From Primulina eburnea (taxonomy: Eukaryota; Streptophyta; Magnoliopsida; Lamiales; Gesneriaceae), in NCBI RefSeq assembly GCF_022965805.1, contig NC_133101.1, positions 11,693,069 through 11,757,068 on the forward strand: a stretch of DNA of 64,000 bases. The letters are read 5' to 3'. The notes under the pieces are model-generated. The model saw nothing but the letters and a program-made list of their open reading frames with translations. It was not told the DNA's origin and did not search any database. The position numbers were made by a program, and so were the translations under genes. Within the stretch, counting starts at the first letter, position 1. Each line of letters begins with the position of its first letter. Of the stretch, positions 42,719 through 55,331 are shown piece after piece.

Positions 42719-44722
42719 TAAAAATTTAATGATTTAGATAAATAAACATTTTTATAAATTTAAAAGAGTTTTTAGACACCAAAGTTTGTTAATTTAAGAC
42801 ATTCTTGTTATCGATGACTTGTAATTCATCTGACACCAAAGTCTCGAGTTTAGGACGAGACCTAGTTATAAAAAATAGACCCTCTACCATCTAAAAAAAA
42901 TCTTGATTTATATAGTATTAGTAGTATAGAATAGTATCGATAGTATAGATAAAAGTTTCAAAAAAACAAAAAAAAAAACATAAGGAACACAAATCGCTTA
43001 CAACTTTTTAGAAAAGTAAATGTCAAATGAGCAGCTAAAATGCTAAATCTCCTGTATAAAATCAACTAATTATTTTTAACTTGGCTTCATTTATGTATTT
43101 TACTTTTATTGGGGGATTTATATATGCTTGTAATTTTACCCTCAAAATATTTGGAGTTTGGAATGTGGTAATGACGACAATAAAAAAATTGGAAAAAGAA
43201 CAAGTTCGATTCTGAGTGGAAAAATGCGTAAACGAGTGGTATCCAACATGTAGAAATGACAAGGAAAGAAGGAGGATATTTTTATCATGCAAAATGTGAA
43301 TAAATATTAACACACTATTTTTTGTATTTGTTAGATGTACAAACCCGAATGAGATTCCAAAAAATTATATGACATAGGATCGACAACCACTCCAAATCGT
43401 CTGGTTAATTATCCTACATCGGTTGGATAAAATACCCGAGAGTTGCATATATGAACTTGGACAATTCTCCCTTCTTGAGCTAGCGTGATTCAAGTTCCAA
43501 TCTTAACATGACTTCAAAGTTTTACTAAAAGCTATCTTAAAAGAAGTTAATCAAACAACATCTCTCAAATGTTAGTTCAACTAAAAAGCCATACAAATCG
43601 ATCGAACACTTGTGGTCCAAATGAAAATCATCTGATGATTCAATGATCGAAATTCATTAAACAAATTAAGCTAAAAAATCAGACGATAAGGCCTCGTTTT
43701 CAAGAATCAAGCCCAAAGAATTTTGAATCACTAGATCACATGTTATTGGGCAATAACTCGAGATTTGGACCTTTAGAAATCCGACCCGCAATAGGGTCCA
43801 TCCACTCGTAGTGGGTCCCTCTCGATTTTGGGTCATTTAAATAAAAGAACAAATTCATCGGATTATTCCAATTAATTTAATGTGAACAAATGGGGAAAAA
43901 AGGAAAAAGGAATGTCGCATGTTCGAAGATAAGTAGATATACGTAAGAGTCCTCCAAGCCATGCAAAGGGAATCATCTTCCCAATCATTGGTTTTAGCGT
44001 TGGTTCTAAATTTGATCCCTAAAAACTTAGGAAAAATTCGAAAAATAGTCCTATATATGGGCCTATATAGATTTTTAGTCCTCCCATATTTACTCAAATA
44101 TTTGTTGTTAATATAAAAAAAAAATTCCCCCTCACGTTTTGTAGGTTTTTTCTCCTGGACTGGTGACATTGCAGCAACAAAGACTAACATAATAAAACAA
44201 TGTTACGTGATATCATATCAATAATTTTGCATAAAAATGACTAAATGTGAAAAAAGAAAAAAAAATCGGCAAATTAAATTATCAAAACCACGTTTTTACA
44301 AATTTTTAGGATGATTTTTGAAATTTTTATCGAAAATATAATCTCCCGATATTACCCAAAAAAATTGTAATATTCCCACGTGTATGACTATTTAATTTTT
44401 GTAAATGGGAAGATCATAAAGAAAAAATTCAAATAAAATATAAAAATTAATTAACCGGAATTATTTTTCTAATTGATCTAATAATTTTTCAACTCGTTTA
44501 AAATAAATTATGTATTTTCCTTTTATCGGTACCATGTATACATCATTTTTTTAAAAAAAATCTCTCACCCTAGGCCCAACTTATCTCAGGAAGGATGGCC
44601 TACAGATTATTTGAGGTCCTTCAATAGCCCATTTTCGGCCCAATAAAAAAATTAGTAGATTGGTCACCCCATTTTGATTTAAAATTTATATAATTTTGTC
44701 CATCCAAAAAAGTCAAAAAATT

Positions 44723-44725
<3 letters not shown>
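42719..44725. other. AT-rich intergenic region
   Basis: No supported gene. Around 43405-43475 the sequence CCTACATCGGTTGGATAAAA...GGACAATTCTCCCTTCTTG recalls the 5' part of TRIM-like LTRs, but no partner repeat was found. Around 44570-44645 several AGGCCCA/AGCCCAT/GGCCCAAT motifs resemble plant site II promoter elements. Confidence 0.45.

Positions 44726-44790
<65 letters not shown>
44726..44790. repeat. (AT)n microsatellite
   Basis: About 32 uninterrupted AT units. Confidence 0.97.
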
Positions 44791-44793
<3 letters not shown>

Positions 44794-44843
44794 AAACACA
44801 ACATATAATTCTCCCCTACTTGTCTGGTAATAGAGAACAATAC

Positions 44844-45128
44844 TCATATGTTTAGCACGAACAAAACCCTTGTGTGGATCACTAGTATTAAAAAATTGAG
44901 TCTATAAATACACAGAAAAATCAACTGAGTGAAACTTGGCAGCATCAGTTTCTTACTAGGGTCATTAAATTTGTAGATCATTGTGAAAGAGAAGGGGATC
45001 TTCACAAATGTGTCATCTCCAACTGCCAAGGCCGAGCTAAGGTTGTTGTTCGAAGTGACACTTTTGGGATTCTTGATCGAAAAGGCCGGCTGATACAGCA
45101 GCGACGGAAAATAATCTGTGTTAGACAA
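44844..45128 (-). other. Unassigned 94-codon open frame
   Basis: Frame with [19 protein letters not shown] and [19 protein letters not shown]. Composition looks protein-like, and GC content is higher than the flanks. I recognise no family, promoter or splice partner; it could be an exon of a decayed host gene or chance. Confidence 0.25.
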
Positions 45129-45356
45129 GGTGATCGGTAATCTAAATGAGAGGACCCAAGTAGCCTACATATTCAAAAACGAAATCATCAGAAACCTTGT
45201 GTGGATCTTCAAGATTCAAGGCCGATGTTCAATCAGTTGTGGATCTTTTTCCATGAGATATCCCGAATTCATTATAGTTTATACTAATAATTGTCATCTC
45301 AGCTTCTTGATCGAGAAGTTGAATTGTCAAGTGACGGTGTAGATATTCAAGTGACC

Positions 45357-46220
45357 ATGAATTGAAGAAGATGCTATGTAACAAATAATATAACATTCAA
45401 ACTCCCTGTGAAACTTCTAACTTCAATAAATATTAATATACTGTTAAACCCTCGAGTTTTTTAAAAAGTAGCTAGATACCCATGTATTGAAAATTATCAT
45501 ATTTTTTGACATTTTTCACAAAAATTGAAAAAATACCTCAAGCTTATAATTAATAAAAAAATATTTGCTTATGAGTTTCTTTCTTTTTGTTCGTAAATTT
45601 AATATCGGATTTTACGTGAGAATATGTTTTGAAATTAAAAATATTGTAAAAATAAAACAAATTAGAAAAAAAAGATGGAAGCTATTTTAAAATTTTACTT
45701 CATCCACTTGATAATTTAACTTTTTGTAGATATTTTTTGCTTTTCATATAAATAAATGAAAAAAATTATGAATTACTATTATTATTAGTAATAGCAACTT
45801 AATTAAGAATAATAATATTGCAAAAAAATTAATAATATGAAAGTTAATGATGATAATAATAAAGTAAAAATATTTAATAAATAACAATATTTTTTTAAAA
45901 AATAAATTGATAAAAAAATTAAAAATAATATTATCAAAAATCATAATTAGTATTTTCTATAATTTAATATTTGTACATTATATTAATTTTTTTTTGTTAA
46001 TTTTCTTTTATTTTTTCACTCCTTTTAAATGAAAAGTGTCCACGGAAATATTTATATTATTTATAAATCTGTCAAGACAAAAGAAGACATCACATTTTTC
46101 TTCTCAAATTGTCCTTATACCAATATTTTTCTCAAAATTATCATTGTAACTTATTTTTAAAATTATCTATTTTAAATTGTACTATATATAGTTCTCACCG
46201 ATTTTGATATAAATTTTTAT
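45357..46220. other. Very AT-rich intergenic region
   Basis: Low-complexity AT-rich sequence; open frames here are artefacts of composition. Confidence 0.55.
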
Positions 46221-46221
46221 T

Positions 46222-47017
46222 TTAATATAAAATAATTAGAATAAATATTATACATGCACGCGCTTTTTTAAATGAAAGTGGGAATATGGGAATGGAACTT
46301 GAAACGATAAATTTCAAAATAAAAAATACATCATGAAATGATAAATTTCCAACTGATTTCTTAATGAAACATGGAACATGATGCTGCAACAATTTTGCTT
46401 CAAAATCACAAACAATCCACAAAAAGAAGAGGAAAAAAATATCAAAACCCAGGGGCAGAAGGTAGGGCTTTACCTCCAAGTATGGAGATGGAGGTAACTT
46501 TTGCAAGAATTGCAACTTGTCAGCATCACCGAGTGACCATCCTTTTGGTTCATAGAAAAAATCTATCTGTTTTCCGGTCACTTGGTACCAACCTTTACAA
46601 CTGAAGAACAACTTGTAGTATGAATCAGAACACATTAATGCACCTCCAGTTTAAATCTTCTCGTTCTACACTTCAAACTCAAACCTTAATTCTCCTGTCA
46701 ATGCATTGAACAACCCCATTCCTCCATCGTCTCGGCCTAATCTCTCTCAGGCGCTGAACGGTTTCCGCATCGACCCAAATAGTTCACCATTTGATGATCA
46801 AGATTGATAGGAGGGTGCTCTTCCATCATCCAATCATACACATGAACCATACTACCATGAGCCACACAACAGCCACCATCTGGTCCGGCCCGAATGATCG
46901 TGCCGCCCCCTGGAGCCTGTCCGACAATTGACCAATGTAGCTCATTCCATCGAATGAGGCCCACTTAATTGGCAGTCCCGACTGTTGAAGTGTTGTTTTC
47001 TCATATCCATAGGCAGC
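46222..47017 (-). pseudogene. Possible degenerate coding remnant at the chromovirus insertion site
   Basis: Two minus-strand pieces look coding-like: 46964-46737 (IVGQAPGGGTIIRAGPDGG, then VHVYDWMMEEHPPINLDHQ) and 46635-46222 (CKGWYQVTGKQIDFFYEPKG, then DADKLQFLQKLPPSPYLEVK). GC content is raised here against AT-rich flanks. They are in different frames with stops between. I do not recognise the protein, and no splice sites were convincing. The segment is interrupted on its upstream side by the element at 47023. Confidence 0.3.
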
Positions 47018-47115
47018 GGAAGTGTAGTAGCCCGAATGCCGAATTGGGTAATTAACGGATTAATGGTGATTAATCATGATCGGAAGGTCCGAAGATGGTT
47101 CGGAAGCACCGAAGA

Positions 47116-47369
47116 GTTCGGAAGGTCCGAAGTGAGTTCGGTGGATCCGATCATTAGGTGTCAAGAGTTGATCGACACGTGGGAGTTCGGACGTTCCGAA
47201 GTGTAGGTTCGGTGGATCCGATCATGAGGTGTCAAGAGCAGCTGGACACGTGCATGTTCGGACGGTCCGAAGTGTATGATCGGAGGATCCGATCATGAGC
47301 TGTCAAGAGCCAGTGGACACGTAGCGTTCGGACGTTCCGAAGTGGTGTTCGGAGGATCCGAACATGGCC
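47116..47369 (+). repeat. Tandem array of about 70 bp units upstream of the LTR TATA box
   Basis: Units begin GTTCGG at 47116, 47185, 47256 and 47326. Each has a TCGGA(C/A)G(T/G)TCCGA palindrome, a GTTCGG(T/A)GGATCCGATCAT block, GTGTCAAGAG and GACACGT(G). Three units carry GACACGTG or ACACGTG, the core of bZIP-bound G-box/ABRE sites. The array ends at the core promoter, where an enhancer would sit. It is repeated at 53252-53505 in the 3' LTR. Confidence 0.88.
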
Positions 47370-47377
47370 TATAAATA
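47370..47377 (+). promoter_or_regulatory. TATA box of the chromovirus LTR
   Basis: TATAAATA in GGCCTATAAATAGTGG. It directly follows the tandem array and recurs at 53506-53513 in the 3' LTR, where it could fire outward into flanking DNA. Confidence 0.75.
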
Positions 47378-48500
47378 GTGGTCGGATTTCCTCATTTTGA
47401 CTCGCCAATTCAGAGAATTTCATAGCATTTCAGTCGTTTCTGACAGGTTCTAGTCGTGTTCCGAGATTTGGGCACTAGCGGGGAGCTGCTGGTCTTGTAG
47501 CAGAGCTGTGCTCTAGTTGGGAGCTAGCGGCATCAGCGGGCTAGCGACGGACGAAGGTTTGGAATTTTATCAGTATTTATCTCAGGATTATCTAGTTAAG
47601 TCTGGTAGATAAGTTTAGTGATGGTTTTCACTTGATGAATAGGCTTGGATTAGACCTGTTGTCTGGTTGTTCCAGTGGATTAGGATTGCTGTGATAGAGG
47701 TACGAAAGTACTATCCGAGATATCCTGGTTGAGTATACATTCATATATGTGTTGCATGATTATGTGGTGCATTGATATATGTCATATGATGCATGCTATT
47801 ATGTCACGTTTATTACTGCACGTTGCATTTCATGTTGAGCCGTATCTCCTTCGAGATAGCCTTTGCTGTTGAGCTGTATCTCTTTCGAGATAAGCTATAT
47901 CTTGGGGCCGCTCAGCCCTGTCTTGTGGACGCATGGACACCGAGAGTACACAGTGGCCGACGGGTCGGGAGGGCTTCGGTGGTCCGGGACATTTTAGGTC
48001 CACGTCTGTCTTGTAGTGGATGCAGTGACCCAGAGGTTGGACCGCGCGGCACTATCCACTTGGCGCCTCTAGACTGAGCATTGTTGAGATCCTTTTGTGA
48101 TTCCTGTTTCTTGACTACCCCGGTATCATGATCATAGCATGTGCATTTCATATAGGTCTGTATACTCATACTTTTGTACTGGGCGTTCTTATCGCTCACG
48201 TCCTCGGTTTTGTTTATCTTGGACACCCCATTCCCTCGGGGCAGGTCTCAGGTTGGATGGTTCCGGAGGAGCAGGAGGAGGACGTTGAGTAGCCGGTTGG
48301 TTTAGTTTCGGTATCATTTGATTCGATATGGTTGTACCAGATATTCTTTACCTTATTTTGAGTTGTTCTAGAGTTCGTTTGGGTTGTATAACTATCATTT
48401 GTTAGTTGTTTCCGCTATTATCTCTGATTAGTAATTATTAAGTTAATTGCATGCTTAGTTTTCAATTAGTAGGTGATTCTGGAACGGGTCACTACATTTA

Positions 48501-48512
48501 TGGTATCAGAGC
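48501..48512 (+). other. Primer binding site of the chromovirus
   Basis: TGGTATCAGAGC, complement of initiator tRNA-Met, four bases after the LTR. Confidence 0.92.
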
Positions 48513-48588
48513 ATGCGTATGATTTTGGGATATAGATTTTGTTTTGGGATTTCCGTTGACCATTTTTTCCCTATTCTATCTTGTAGCG

Positions 48589-51500
48589 ATGGCTGACCAT
48601 TTTGATGACGGGAGTAGTCAGGGGAGTGTAGGTCGATGGGGTGACCAGGATGATCTTAGGCGTCACCATGAGCATCGTCATCGTCGGGATGGTCCTAGGC
48701 GTTTCGATATGCATCGTTTCATGCAGATGGGGCCTAAGCCTTTAGTTGGCGGTGAGACTCCCGATGATGCGGAGGATTGGTTAGAGCGCATGGAGAGTTG
48801 TTTCCGCGCATTCCAGTGCACCGATGAGCAGAAGATGGAGACCCTTAGTTTTCTTCTTGAGGGCCGTGCTCGCAGGTGGTGGCGATCGACTTCTGCGCCG
48901 ATAGTTCAGTCTCAGGGTAGAGCGACTTGGGCCGATTTCCGTGCAGCGTTCATGCAGCTGTACTTTCCTCCAGCCCTTCGCCAGGCCAAGACGATTGAGC
49001 TCTTGAACCTGAAGCAGGGGAGTATGTCTGTTGATGAGTATCAGCAGAAATTCTTTGAGTTATTACCCTTCGCTCCTCATATCAGTGGCAGTTCTGAGGC
49101 CAAGTATGATCATTTCCTCCAGGGCCTTAATCAGGAGATCTTTGATCGAGTCACTGTCTGTGATAATCCTACTTCGTACGATGGGTTGGTGAACCGGTGT
49201 CGTCAAGCAGAGATCAGTCTCCAGCGTGGTAGGGCTATTCTTTCTTCTAGACCTCCGAGTACTTTGAGGCCTCGATCTCAGTCGTTCAAGAAATCTGGTT
49301 CGTCTTCTTCTGGATCTAGATCTCGATCTAGCGGTGTTTTCCGCTTTGGTAAGAAGAAGGAGTCTTGTGCGCATTGTGGGAAGAACCATCCATCGGAGCA
49401 ATGCCGAGTAGCCGCAGGAGCTTGTTATCAGTGCGGAGAGATGGGGCATATTAAGAAGAATTGTCCTCAGTTGCGAGGTGGAGCAGGATCTGGTTCTGGA
49501 TCTCAGGCGACTGTTCAGCAGAGGAGGCAGGGTCAGGCAGTGGGTAGTTCGAATCTTCGACCTCGTGCCCAAGGTCAAGTTTTTGCGTTGAACCAGGATC
49601 AGGCTGCAGACGAGACCGAGAGAGTCATAGCAGGTACTTTTTGTTTATGCGGTATTCCTGCTTTTGTTCTTATAGATACCGGAGCATCTCATTCATTCAT
49701 TTCTGCACGATTCGTTAAACGTCATAAGTTACCGTATGTTTCTCTAGACGTCATTCTTTCTGTTTCTACCCCGATGGGTCATTCGGTTTTAGCCAAGCGT
49801 CTAGTGATGGGTTGTCCTTTAGATTTTGAGGGTAACGAGTTGACTGCGAATCTTATGATTCTGGAGATGGAAGATTTTGATTGTATTTTGGGTATAGACA
49901 TTTTGACTACCTACCGAGCTACTGTGGATTGTTACCAGAAGCTTGTTCAGTTTCGTACGACTGAGAGCTCTAGTTGGTTTTTCTATGGTGAGGGAGCGCG
50001 ACCTCCGATGCCAGTAGTATCTGCTCTGAAAGCCTGTCGTGCTTTAGAGGCGGGCGGGGAAGGCTACCTCATCTATACAATTGATACGTCCACAGGTAGT
50101 GTTGGTATAGAGGATATTCTAGTGGTTTGTGAATTTCCTGATGTATTTCCAGAAGAGATTCCTGGTTTTCCTCCGGTTAGAGAGGTGGAGTTTGGCATTG
50201 AATTAATGCCAGGGACTGCACCGATTTCTCGTGCCCCCTATCGTCTGGCTCCGTCAGAGATGAGAGAGCTGAAGCAGCAATTGCAGGATCTTCTTGATAA
50301 GGGTTATATTCGCCCGAGTGTTTCGCCTTGGGGAGCTCCAGTCTTGTTTGTCAAGAAGAAGGATGGATCGATGCGGTTGTGCATTGATTATCGCCAGCTG
50401 AATCGGGTGACGATCAAAAACAAGTACCCATTACCCCGTATTGATGACTTGTTCGATCAGCTTCAGGGTACTTCTGTTTACTCCAAGATCGACTTGCGAT
50501 CAGGTTATCATCAGATGAGAGTCAGAGATGATGATATTTCCAAGACTGCATTTCGTACTCGTTATGGGCATTACGAGTTTCTAGTTATGCCATTCGGATT
50601 GACGAATGCGCCAGCGGTGTTCATGAATCTGATGAACCGAGTCTTCCGAGATTTTCTGGATCAGTTTGTGGTGGTTTTCATTGACGATATCTTGATCTAT
50701 TCTCATAGTGTGGAAGAGCATGTCCGGCACTTGAGGATTGTGTTGCGGATTCTTCGCGAGAAGCAATTGTATGCTAAGCTGAGTAAGTGCGAGTTCTGGA
50801 TTGATCGTGTAGTATTCCTTGGTCATGTGATTTCCAAGGAAGGAATTTCTGTGGATCCCAGCAAGATTGAGGCAGTGCTAAATTGGTCACGACCTACGAC
50901 GGTGGCTGAGATCCGTAGTTTTCTAGGTCTAGCAGGGTATTATCGTCGCTTCATCGTGAATTTCTCCCAGGTAGCTAGACCTTTGACGCAACTTACTCGG
51001 AAGGATGTTCCATTTGAGTGGTCATCTGAGTGCGAAGATAGTTTCAGAGAGCTTCGTCGACTTCTGACTTCTGCACCTGTTTTGGCGTTACCGTCAGGAT
51101 CTGATGGTTTCAGTGTTTACACCGATGCCTCTTCTCAAGGCTTAGGGTGTGTGTTGACGCAAAACGGTCATGTGATTACTTATGCTTCCAGACAGCTGAA
51201 ATCTCACGAGGAGAAGTATCCTACTCATGATCTAGAGTTGGCAGCTATTGTGTTCGCGCTGAAGATTTGGCGTCATTACTTGTACGGGGTTAAGTTTGAA
51301 ATCTTTACTGATCATAAGAGTCTGAAATATCTGTTCACTCAGGCTGAGTTGAACATGAGGCAACGTCGTTGGATGGATTTGCTGAAAGATTATGACTGCG
51401 AGATCAAGTACCATCCAGGATCTGCAAATCTCACAGCTGATGCTCTTAGTCGCAAAGTGAGAGTTTCTGCACTTCAGACCAGTGCTATGATTAGTACTAT

Positions 51501-53007
51501 TCAGGATTGTTGTTCGTTGGGATTTAATTTCAAACATCGGAAAGGTATGGAGAGCATTCGTGTTGCTACCATTTTATCTGAGCCAGCCTTGTTCGCTCGG
51601 ATTCGAGATGCTCAGATGTCTGATCTCAAGACTCAGAGATTAGCTCGGTTAGCGGGTGGAGATAGCGGTTTCCATTATCAGTCTAATGGTCTTCTGTGTT
51701 TGTCTAATCGAGTTGTAGTACCAGAAGATGATAATTTGAGGGAGGAGATCTTATCTCATGCTCATCGAAGTAAGTTGAGTATTCATCCAGGAAGTAATAA
51801 GATGTATAAAGACTTGAGGACACGATTTTGGTGGAAAGGGATGAAGCGCAGTGTTTATCAGTTTGTTTCCAAGTGTCTTGTTTGTCAACAGGTTAAGGCA
51901 GAGCACCGTCGACCTGGAGGATTATTGTTGAATCTACCTATTCCTGAATGGAAGTGGGAGCATATCGCGATGGATTTCATTACTCACTTGCCATTATCGT
52001 CGAGGAATAGTGACGCTATTTGGGTAGTGGTGGATCGACTCACCAAGTCTGCTCATTTTCTGTCTTATAACCGGGATTTCACTTTCGATCGTATGGCTCG
52101 ATTGTACATTCAGGAGATTGTACGTTTGCATGGAGTGCCTGTCAGTATTGTCAGTGACAGAGATCCTCGTTTTACCTCACGGTTTTGGGGTAGTTTCCAG
52201 TCAGTTTTGGGTACTACACTGAGTCTGAGTACTGCTTATCATCCGGAGACTGACGGTCAGTCAGAGAGGACTATCCGTACGCTTGAGGATATGTTGCGAG
52301 CCTGTGTTATGGATTTCGGACCCGCTTGGCAGGATCATTTGCCTTTGATTGAGTTCGCGTACAACAACAGCTACCATCGTAGTATTGGTATGGCACCATT
52401 TGAGGCGTTGTATGGGCGACGTTGTCGTACTCCTTTATTCTGGGACGAAGTTGGTGAACGACATGTTGAGGGACCGGAGTTAGTCCAGCAGGCTATTGAT
52501 AAAGTTGCAGTAATCAAGAAGAGGATTAAGATTGCCCAGGATCGACAGGCTAGTTATGCGAACACCAAGCGGCGACCTCTTTATTTCCAGCCAGGTGAGA
52601 AAGTGTTTCTCCGAGTTTCGCCTTTTCGCAGGATTTTGAGATTTGGTCTCAAGGGTAAGCTATCTCCGAGATTCATTGGTCCTTTTGAGATTCTAGAATG
52701 TGTGGGAGATTTAGCTTACAGGTTAGCATTACCTCCGTATTTGTCCGGTATTCATGATGTGTTCCACGTATCTTTGTTGAGACGATACGTAGCAGATGAG
52801 TCTCACATCTTGCATCCCTCTGAAGTTCAACTTGAATCAGATTTGTCTTACGTGGAGCGACCAGTTCAGATTCTCGATCGCAAAGACAAGGTGTTGCGGA
52901 ATAAGATCATTCCTCTTGTCTTAGTACAGTGGCAGCGCAGAGGCACTGAAGAAGCCACTTGGGAGTTAGAGAGTCGTATGCGTTCAGAACATCCAGAGCT
53001 CTTTTGA
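48589..53007 (+). CDS. gag-pol: Chromovirus gag-pol polyprotein
   Basis: 1472 codons without interruption, starting [10 protein letters not shown] (the frame is open 15 codons further up, but this start is the conventional gag-like one). Domains: retrotransposon gag about 60-165 ([20 protein letters not shown]); zinc knuckle [14 protein letters not shown] 279-292; aspartic protease with DTGAS at 363; reverse transcriptase with catalytic FIDD, Asp 699-700; RNase H from YTDAS (Asp 846). The integrase has a zinc region (about 1060-1105) and DD35E residues Asp 1129, Asp 1190 and Glu 1226, correctly spaced. A GPF module and a C-terminal chromodomain (about 1420-1472; [16 protein letters not shown]) follow. 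The chromodomain is thought to steer integration to marked chromatin. Single-ORF expression is normal for this clade. All catalytic residues I checked are present, so it may be active. Confidence 0.96.
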   Translation: MADHFDDGSSQGSVGRWGDQDDLRRHHEHRHRRDGPRRFDMHRFMQMGPKPLVGGETPDDAEDWLERMESCFRAFQCTDEQKMETLSFLLEGRARRWWRSTSAPIVQSQGRATWADFRAAFMQLYFPPALRQAKTIELLNLKQGSMSVDEYQQKFFELLPFAPHISGSSEAKYDHFLQGLNQEIFDRVTVCDNPTSYDGLVNRCRQAEISLQRGRAILSSRPPSTLRPRSQSFKKSGSSSSGSRSRSSGVFRFGKKKESCAHCGKNHPSEQCRVAAGACYQCGEMGHIKKNCPQLRGGAGSGSGSQATVQQRRQGQAVGSSNLRPRAQGQVFALNQDQAADETERVIAGTFCLCGIPAFVLIDTGASHSFISARFVKRHKLPYVSLDVILSVSTPMGHSVLAKRLVMGCPLDFEGNELTANLMILEMEDFDCILGIDILTTYRATVDCYQKLVQFRTTESSSWFFYGEGARPPMPVVSALKACRALEAGGEGYLIYTIDTSTGSVGIEDILVVCEFPDVFPEEIPGFPPVREVEFGIELMPGTAPISRAPYRLAPSEMRELKQQLQDLLDKGYIRPSVSPWGAPVLFVKKKDGSMRLCIDYRQLNRVTIKNKYPLPRIDDLFDQLQGTSVYSKIDLRSGYHQMRVRDDDISKTAFRTRYGHYEFLVMPFGLTNAPAVFMNLMNRVFRDFLDQFVVVFIDDILIYSHSVEEHVRHLRIVLRILREKQLYAKLSKCEFWIDRVVFLGHVISKEGISVDPSKIEAVLNWSRPTTVAEIRSFLGLAGYYRRFIVNFSQVARPLTQLTRKDVPFEWSSECEDSFRELRRLLTSAPVLALPSGSDGFSVYTDASSQGLGCVLTQNGHVITYASRQLKSHEEKYPTHDLELAAIVFALKIWRHYLYGVKFEIFTDHKSLKYLFTQAELNMRQRRWMDLLKDYDCEIKYHPGSANLTADALSRKVRVSALQTSAMISTIQDCCSLGFNFKHRKGMESIRVATILSEPALFARIRDAQMSDLKTQRLARLAGGDSGFHYQSNGLLCLSNRVVVPEDDNLREEILSHAHRSKLSIHPGSNKMYKDLRTRFWWKGMKRSVYQFVSKCLVCQQVKAEHRRPGGLLLNLPIPEWKWEHIAMDFITHLPLSSRNSDAIWVVVDRLTKSAHFLSYNRDFTFDRMARLYIQEIVRLHGVPVSIVSDRDPRFTSRFWGSFQSVLGTTLSLSTAYHPETDGQSERTIRTLEDMLRACVMDFGPAWQDHLPLIEFAYNNSYHRSIGMAPFEALYGRRCRTPLFWDEVGERHVEGPELVQQAIDKVAVIKKRIKIAQDRQASYANTKRRPLYFQPGEKVFLRVSPFRRILRFGLKGKLSPRFIGPFEILECVGDLAYRLALPPYLSGIHDVFHVSLLRRYVADESHILHPSEVQLESDLSYVERPVQILDRKDKVLRNKIIPLVLVQWQRRGTEEATWELESRMRSEHPELF

Positions 53008-53145
53008 GTTTTGCTTTGTATATGTTTGTGTTTTTCAATTGTAATCGAGATATCAGTTGTATTCAACAACAATTGAGATATAATAGCGATGTTGTTATTT
53101 CGTTTTGTTCATTCTCTAAGCCTGATTTCGAGGACGAAATCTTTT

Positions 53146-53158
53146 AAGGGGGGGAGAA
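53146..53158 (+). other. Polypurine tract of the chromovirus
   Basis: AAGGGGGGGAGAA directly before the 3' LTR. Confidence 0.9.
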
Positions 53159-54632
53159 TGTAGTAGCCCGAATGCCGAATTGGGTAATTAACGGATTAAT
53201 GGTGATTAATCATGATCGGAAGGTCCGAAGATGGTTCGGAAGCACCGAAGAGTTCGGAAGGTCCGAAGTGAGTTCGGTGGATCCGATCATTAGGTGTCAA
53301 GAGTTGATCGACACGTGGGAGTTCGGACGTTCCGAAGTGTAGGTTCGGTGGATCCGATCATGAGGTGTCAAGAGCAGCTGGACACGTGCATGTTCGGACG
53401 GTCCGAAGTGTATGATCGGAGGATCCGATCATGAGCTGTCAAGAGCCAGTGGACACGTAGCGTTCGGACGTTCCGAAGTGGTGTTCGGAGGATCCGAACA
53501 TGGCCTATAAATAGTGGTCGGATTTCCTCATTTTGACTCGCCAATTCAGAGAATTTCATAGCATTTCAGTCGTTTCTGACAGGTTCTAGTCGTGTTCCGA
53601 GATTTGGGCACTAGCGGGGAGCTGCTGGTCTTGTAGCAGAGCTGTGCTCTAGTTGGGAGCTAGCGGCATCAGCGGGCTAGCGACGGACGAAGGTTTGGAA
53701 TTTTATCAGTATTTATCTCAGGATTATCTAGTTAAGTCTGGTAGATAAGTTTAGTGATGGTTTTCACTTGATGAATAGGCTTGGATTAGACCTGTTGTCT
53801 GGTTGTTCCAGTGGATTAGGATTGCTGTGATAGAGGTACGAAAGTACTATCCGAGATATCCTGGTTGAGTATACATTCATATATGTGTTGCATGATTATG
53901 TGGTGCATTGATATATGTCATATGATGCATGCTATTATGTCACGTTTATTACTGCACGTTGCATTTCATGTTGAGCCGTATCTCCTTCGAGATAGCCTTT
54001 GCTGTTGAGCTGTATCTCTTTCGAGATAAGCTATATCTTGGGGCCGCTCAGCCCTGTCTTGTGGACGCATGGACACCGAGAGTACACAGTGGCCGACGGG
54101 TCGGGAGGGCTTCGGTGGTCCGGGACATTTTAGGTCCACGTCTGTCTTGTAGTGGATGCAGTGACCCAGAGGTTGGACCGCGCGGCACTATCCACTTGGC
54201 GCCTCTAGACTGAGCATTGTTGAGATCCTTTTGTGATTCCTGTTTCTTGACTACCCCGGTATCATGATCATAGCATGTGCATTTCATATAGGTCTGTATA
54301 CTCATACTTTTGTACTGGGCGTTCTTATCGCTCACGTCCTCGGTTTTGTTTATCTTGGACACCCCATTCCCTCGGGGCAGGTCTCAGGTTGGATGGTTCC
54401 GGAGGAGCAGGAGGAGGACGTTGAGTAGCCGGTTGGTTTAGTTTCGGTATCATTTGATTCGATATGGTTGTACCAGATATTCTTTACCTTATTTTGAGTT
54501 GTTCTAGAGTTCGTTTGGGTTGTATAACTATCATTTGTTAGTTGTTTCCGCTATTATCTCTGATTAGTAATTATTAAGTTAATTGCATGCTTAGTTTTCA
54601 ATTAGTAGGTGATTCTGGAACGGGTCACTACA
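53159..54632 (+). repeat. 3' LTR of the chromovirus
   Basis: 1474 bp, indistinguishable by eye from the 5' LTR, followed by GGAAG. Confidence 0.96.
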
Positions 54633-54637
54633 GGAAG

Positions 54638-55300
54638 TTTTAAAAAATTTGTTTTGACATTCAAAACATTCTTTGGACGCAGTATAATTTTAAACATTCA
54701 CAAGATGTCTAGATTCGTTCATCTTTGTGTATTTAACGCTGGACAACAAACCAGTCCAAGATTAACGAAATTGGTTCTTCTTGTAAATCTCTACGAATGG
54801 ATCTTCGTTCTTCTTTAATTGTCAAATAAGATTCACGATCAAAGACTTGAGTTCCTCGTTTAAATCGTATTTGATATATCATATATGATCTGATTAGTTA
54901 ATAGTGCAAATAATTTCTAGTCCAACTAAGCCATGTATTTTGGAAAGAGTTTTCCTCAGTTGCACATATCATGCCACTATTACAATACAACAAAAAAGAC
55001 TTTCTGCGACGGAGAATTGACGGCGCACATTAAAAGCATGACGCCAATGGAAGTATTTATGGTGCGCCCATCCATGCGCGTTGTTAATATTATTATAGCT
55101 CATACAAACAACGGCGTGCAAACAATGCACATCGTAAATAATTATTTCAATGGCGTGTAAGAAAAATGACACATGTTAAAAGAAGTATCGTGTAGAAATT
55201 GACGACGGCCATTGCCTACATATTTTGACAAACGTGCTCAACTTTAGAAACTTGAGATACGTACACGTTTCTTCTTCTGAATCTCGGCTCCCGATACACT
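54638..55300. other. Intergenic region
   Basis: No supported gene. Around 55000-55210 short GACGGCG/GGCGTG-type motifs recur (GCGACGGAGAATTGACGGCG, GAAATTGACGACGGCC), possibly the ends of a small DNA element, but no terminal inverted repeat was resolved. Confidence 0.4.
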
Positions 55301-55323
55301 CATCGATGGTATGAGAAAATGCC

Positions 55324-55331
55324 TATAAATA
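55324..55331 (+). promoter_or_regulatory. TATA box of a Copia LTR
   Basis: TATAAATA in TGCCTATAAATAGAGCG, about 220 bp before a PBS-like site at 55543. Confidence 0.55.

Larger units (their letters stand above)
47023..48496 (+). repeat. 5' LTR of the chromovirus
   Basis: 1474 bp, TGTAGTAGCCCGAATG...GGGTCACTACA. It contains the tandem array 47116-47369 and TATA 47370-47377. Short open frames inside it are repeated unchanged in the 3' LTR and are not genes. Confidence 0.96.
47023..54632 (+). mobile_element. Intact, recently inserted Tekay/Del-type chromovirus (Ty3/gypsy)
   Basis: 7610 bp with target duplication GGAAG at 47018-47022 and 54633-54637. The LTRs are 47023-48496 and 53159-54632, both exactly 1474 bp. 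Every landmark compared is offset by exactly 6136 bp, and I found no difference between the copies. The initiator-Met PBS, an uninterrupted gag-pol frame, a chromodomain at the integrase C-terminus and a perfect PPT complete a fully equipped element. Long LTRs plus chromodomain fit the Tekay (Del) clade. Confidence 0.96.

Noticed and set aside
43400..43480. TRIM-like LTR start (ACATCGGTTGGATAAAA)
   Set aside because: No second terminal repeat, PBS or target duplication could be found nearby.
47793..48226. Open frames of 94 and 104 codons in the chromovirus LTR (repeated at 53929-54362)
   Set aside because: Their perfect duplication reflects LTR identity, not a gene; no domain or separate promoter logic supports them.
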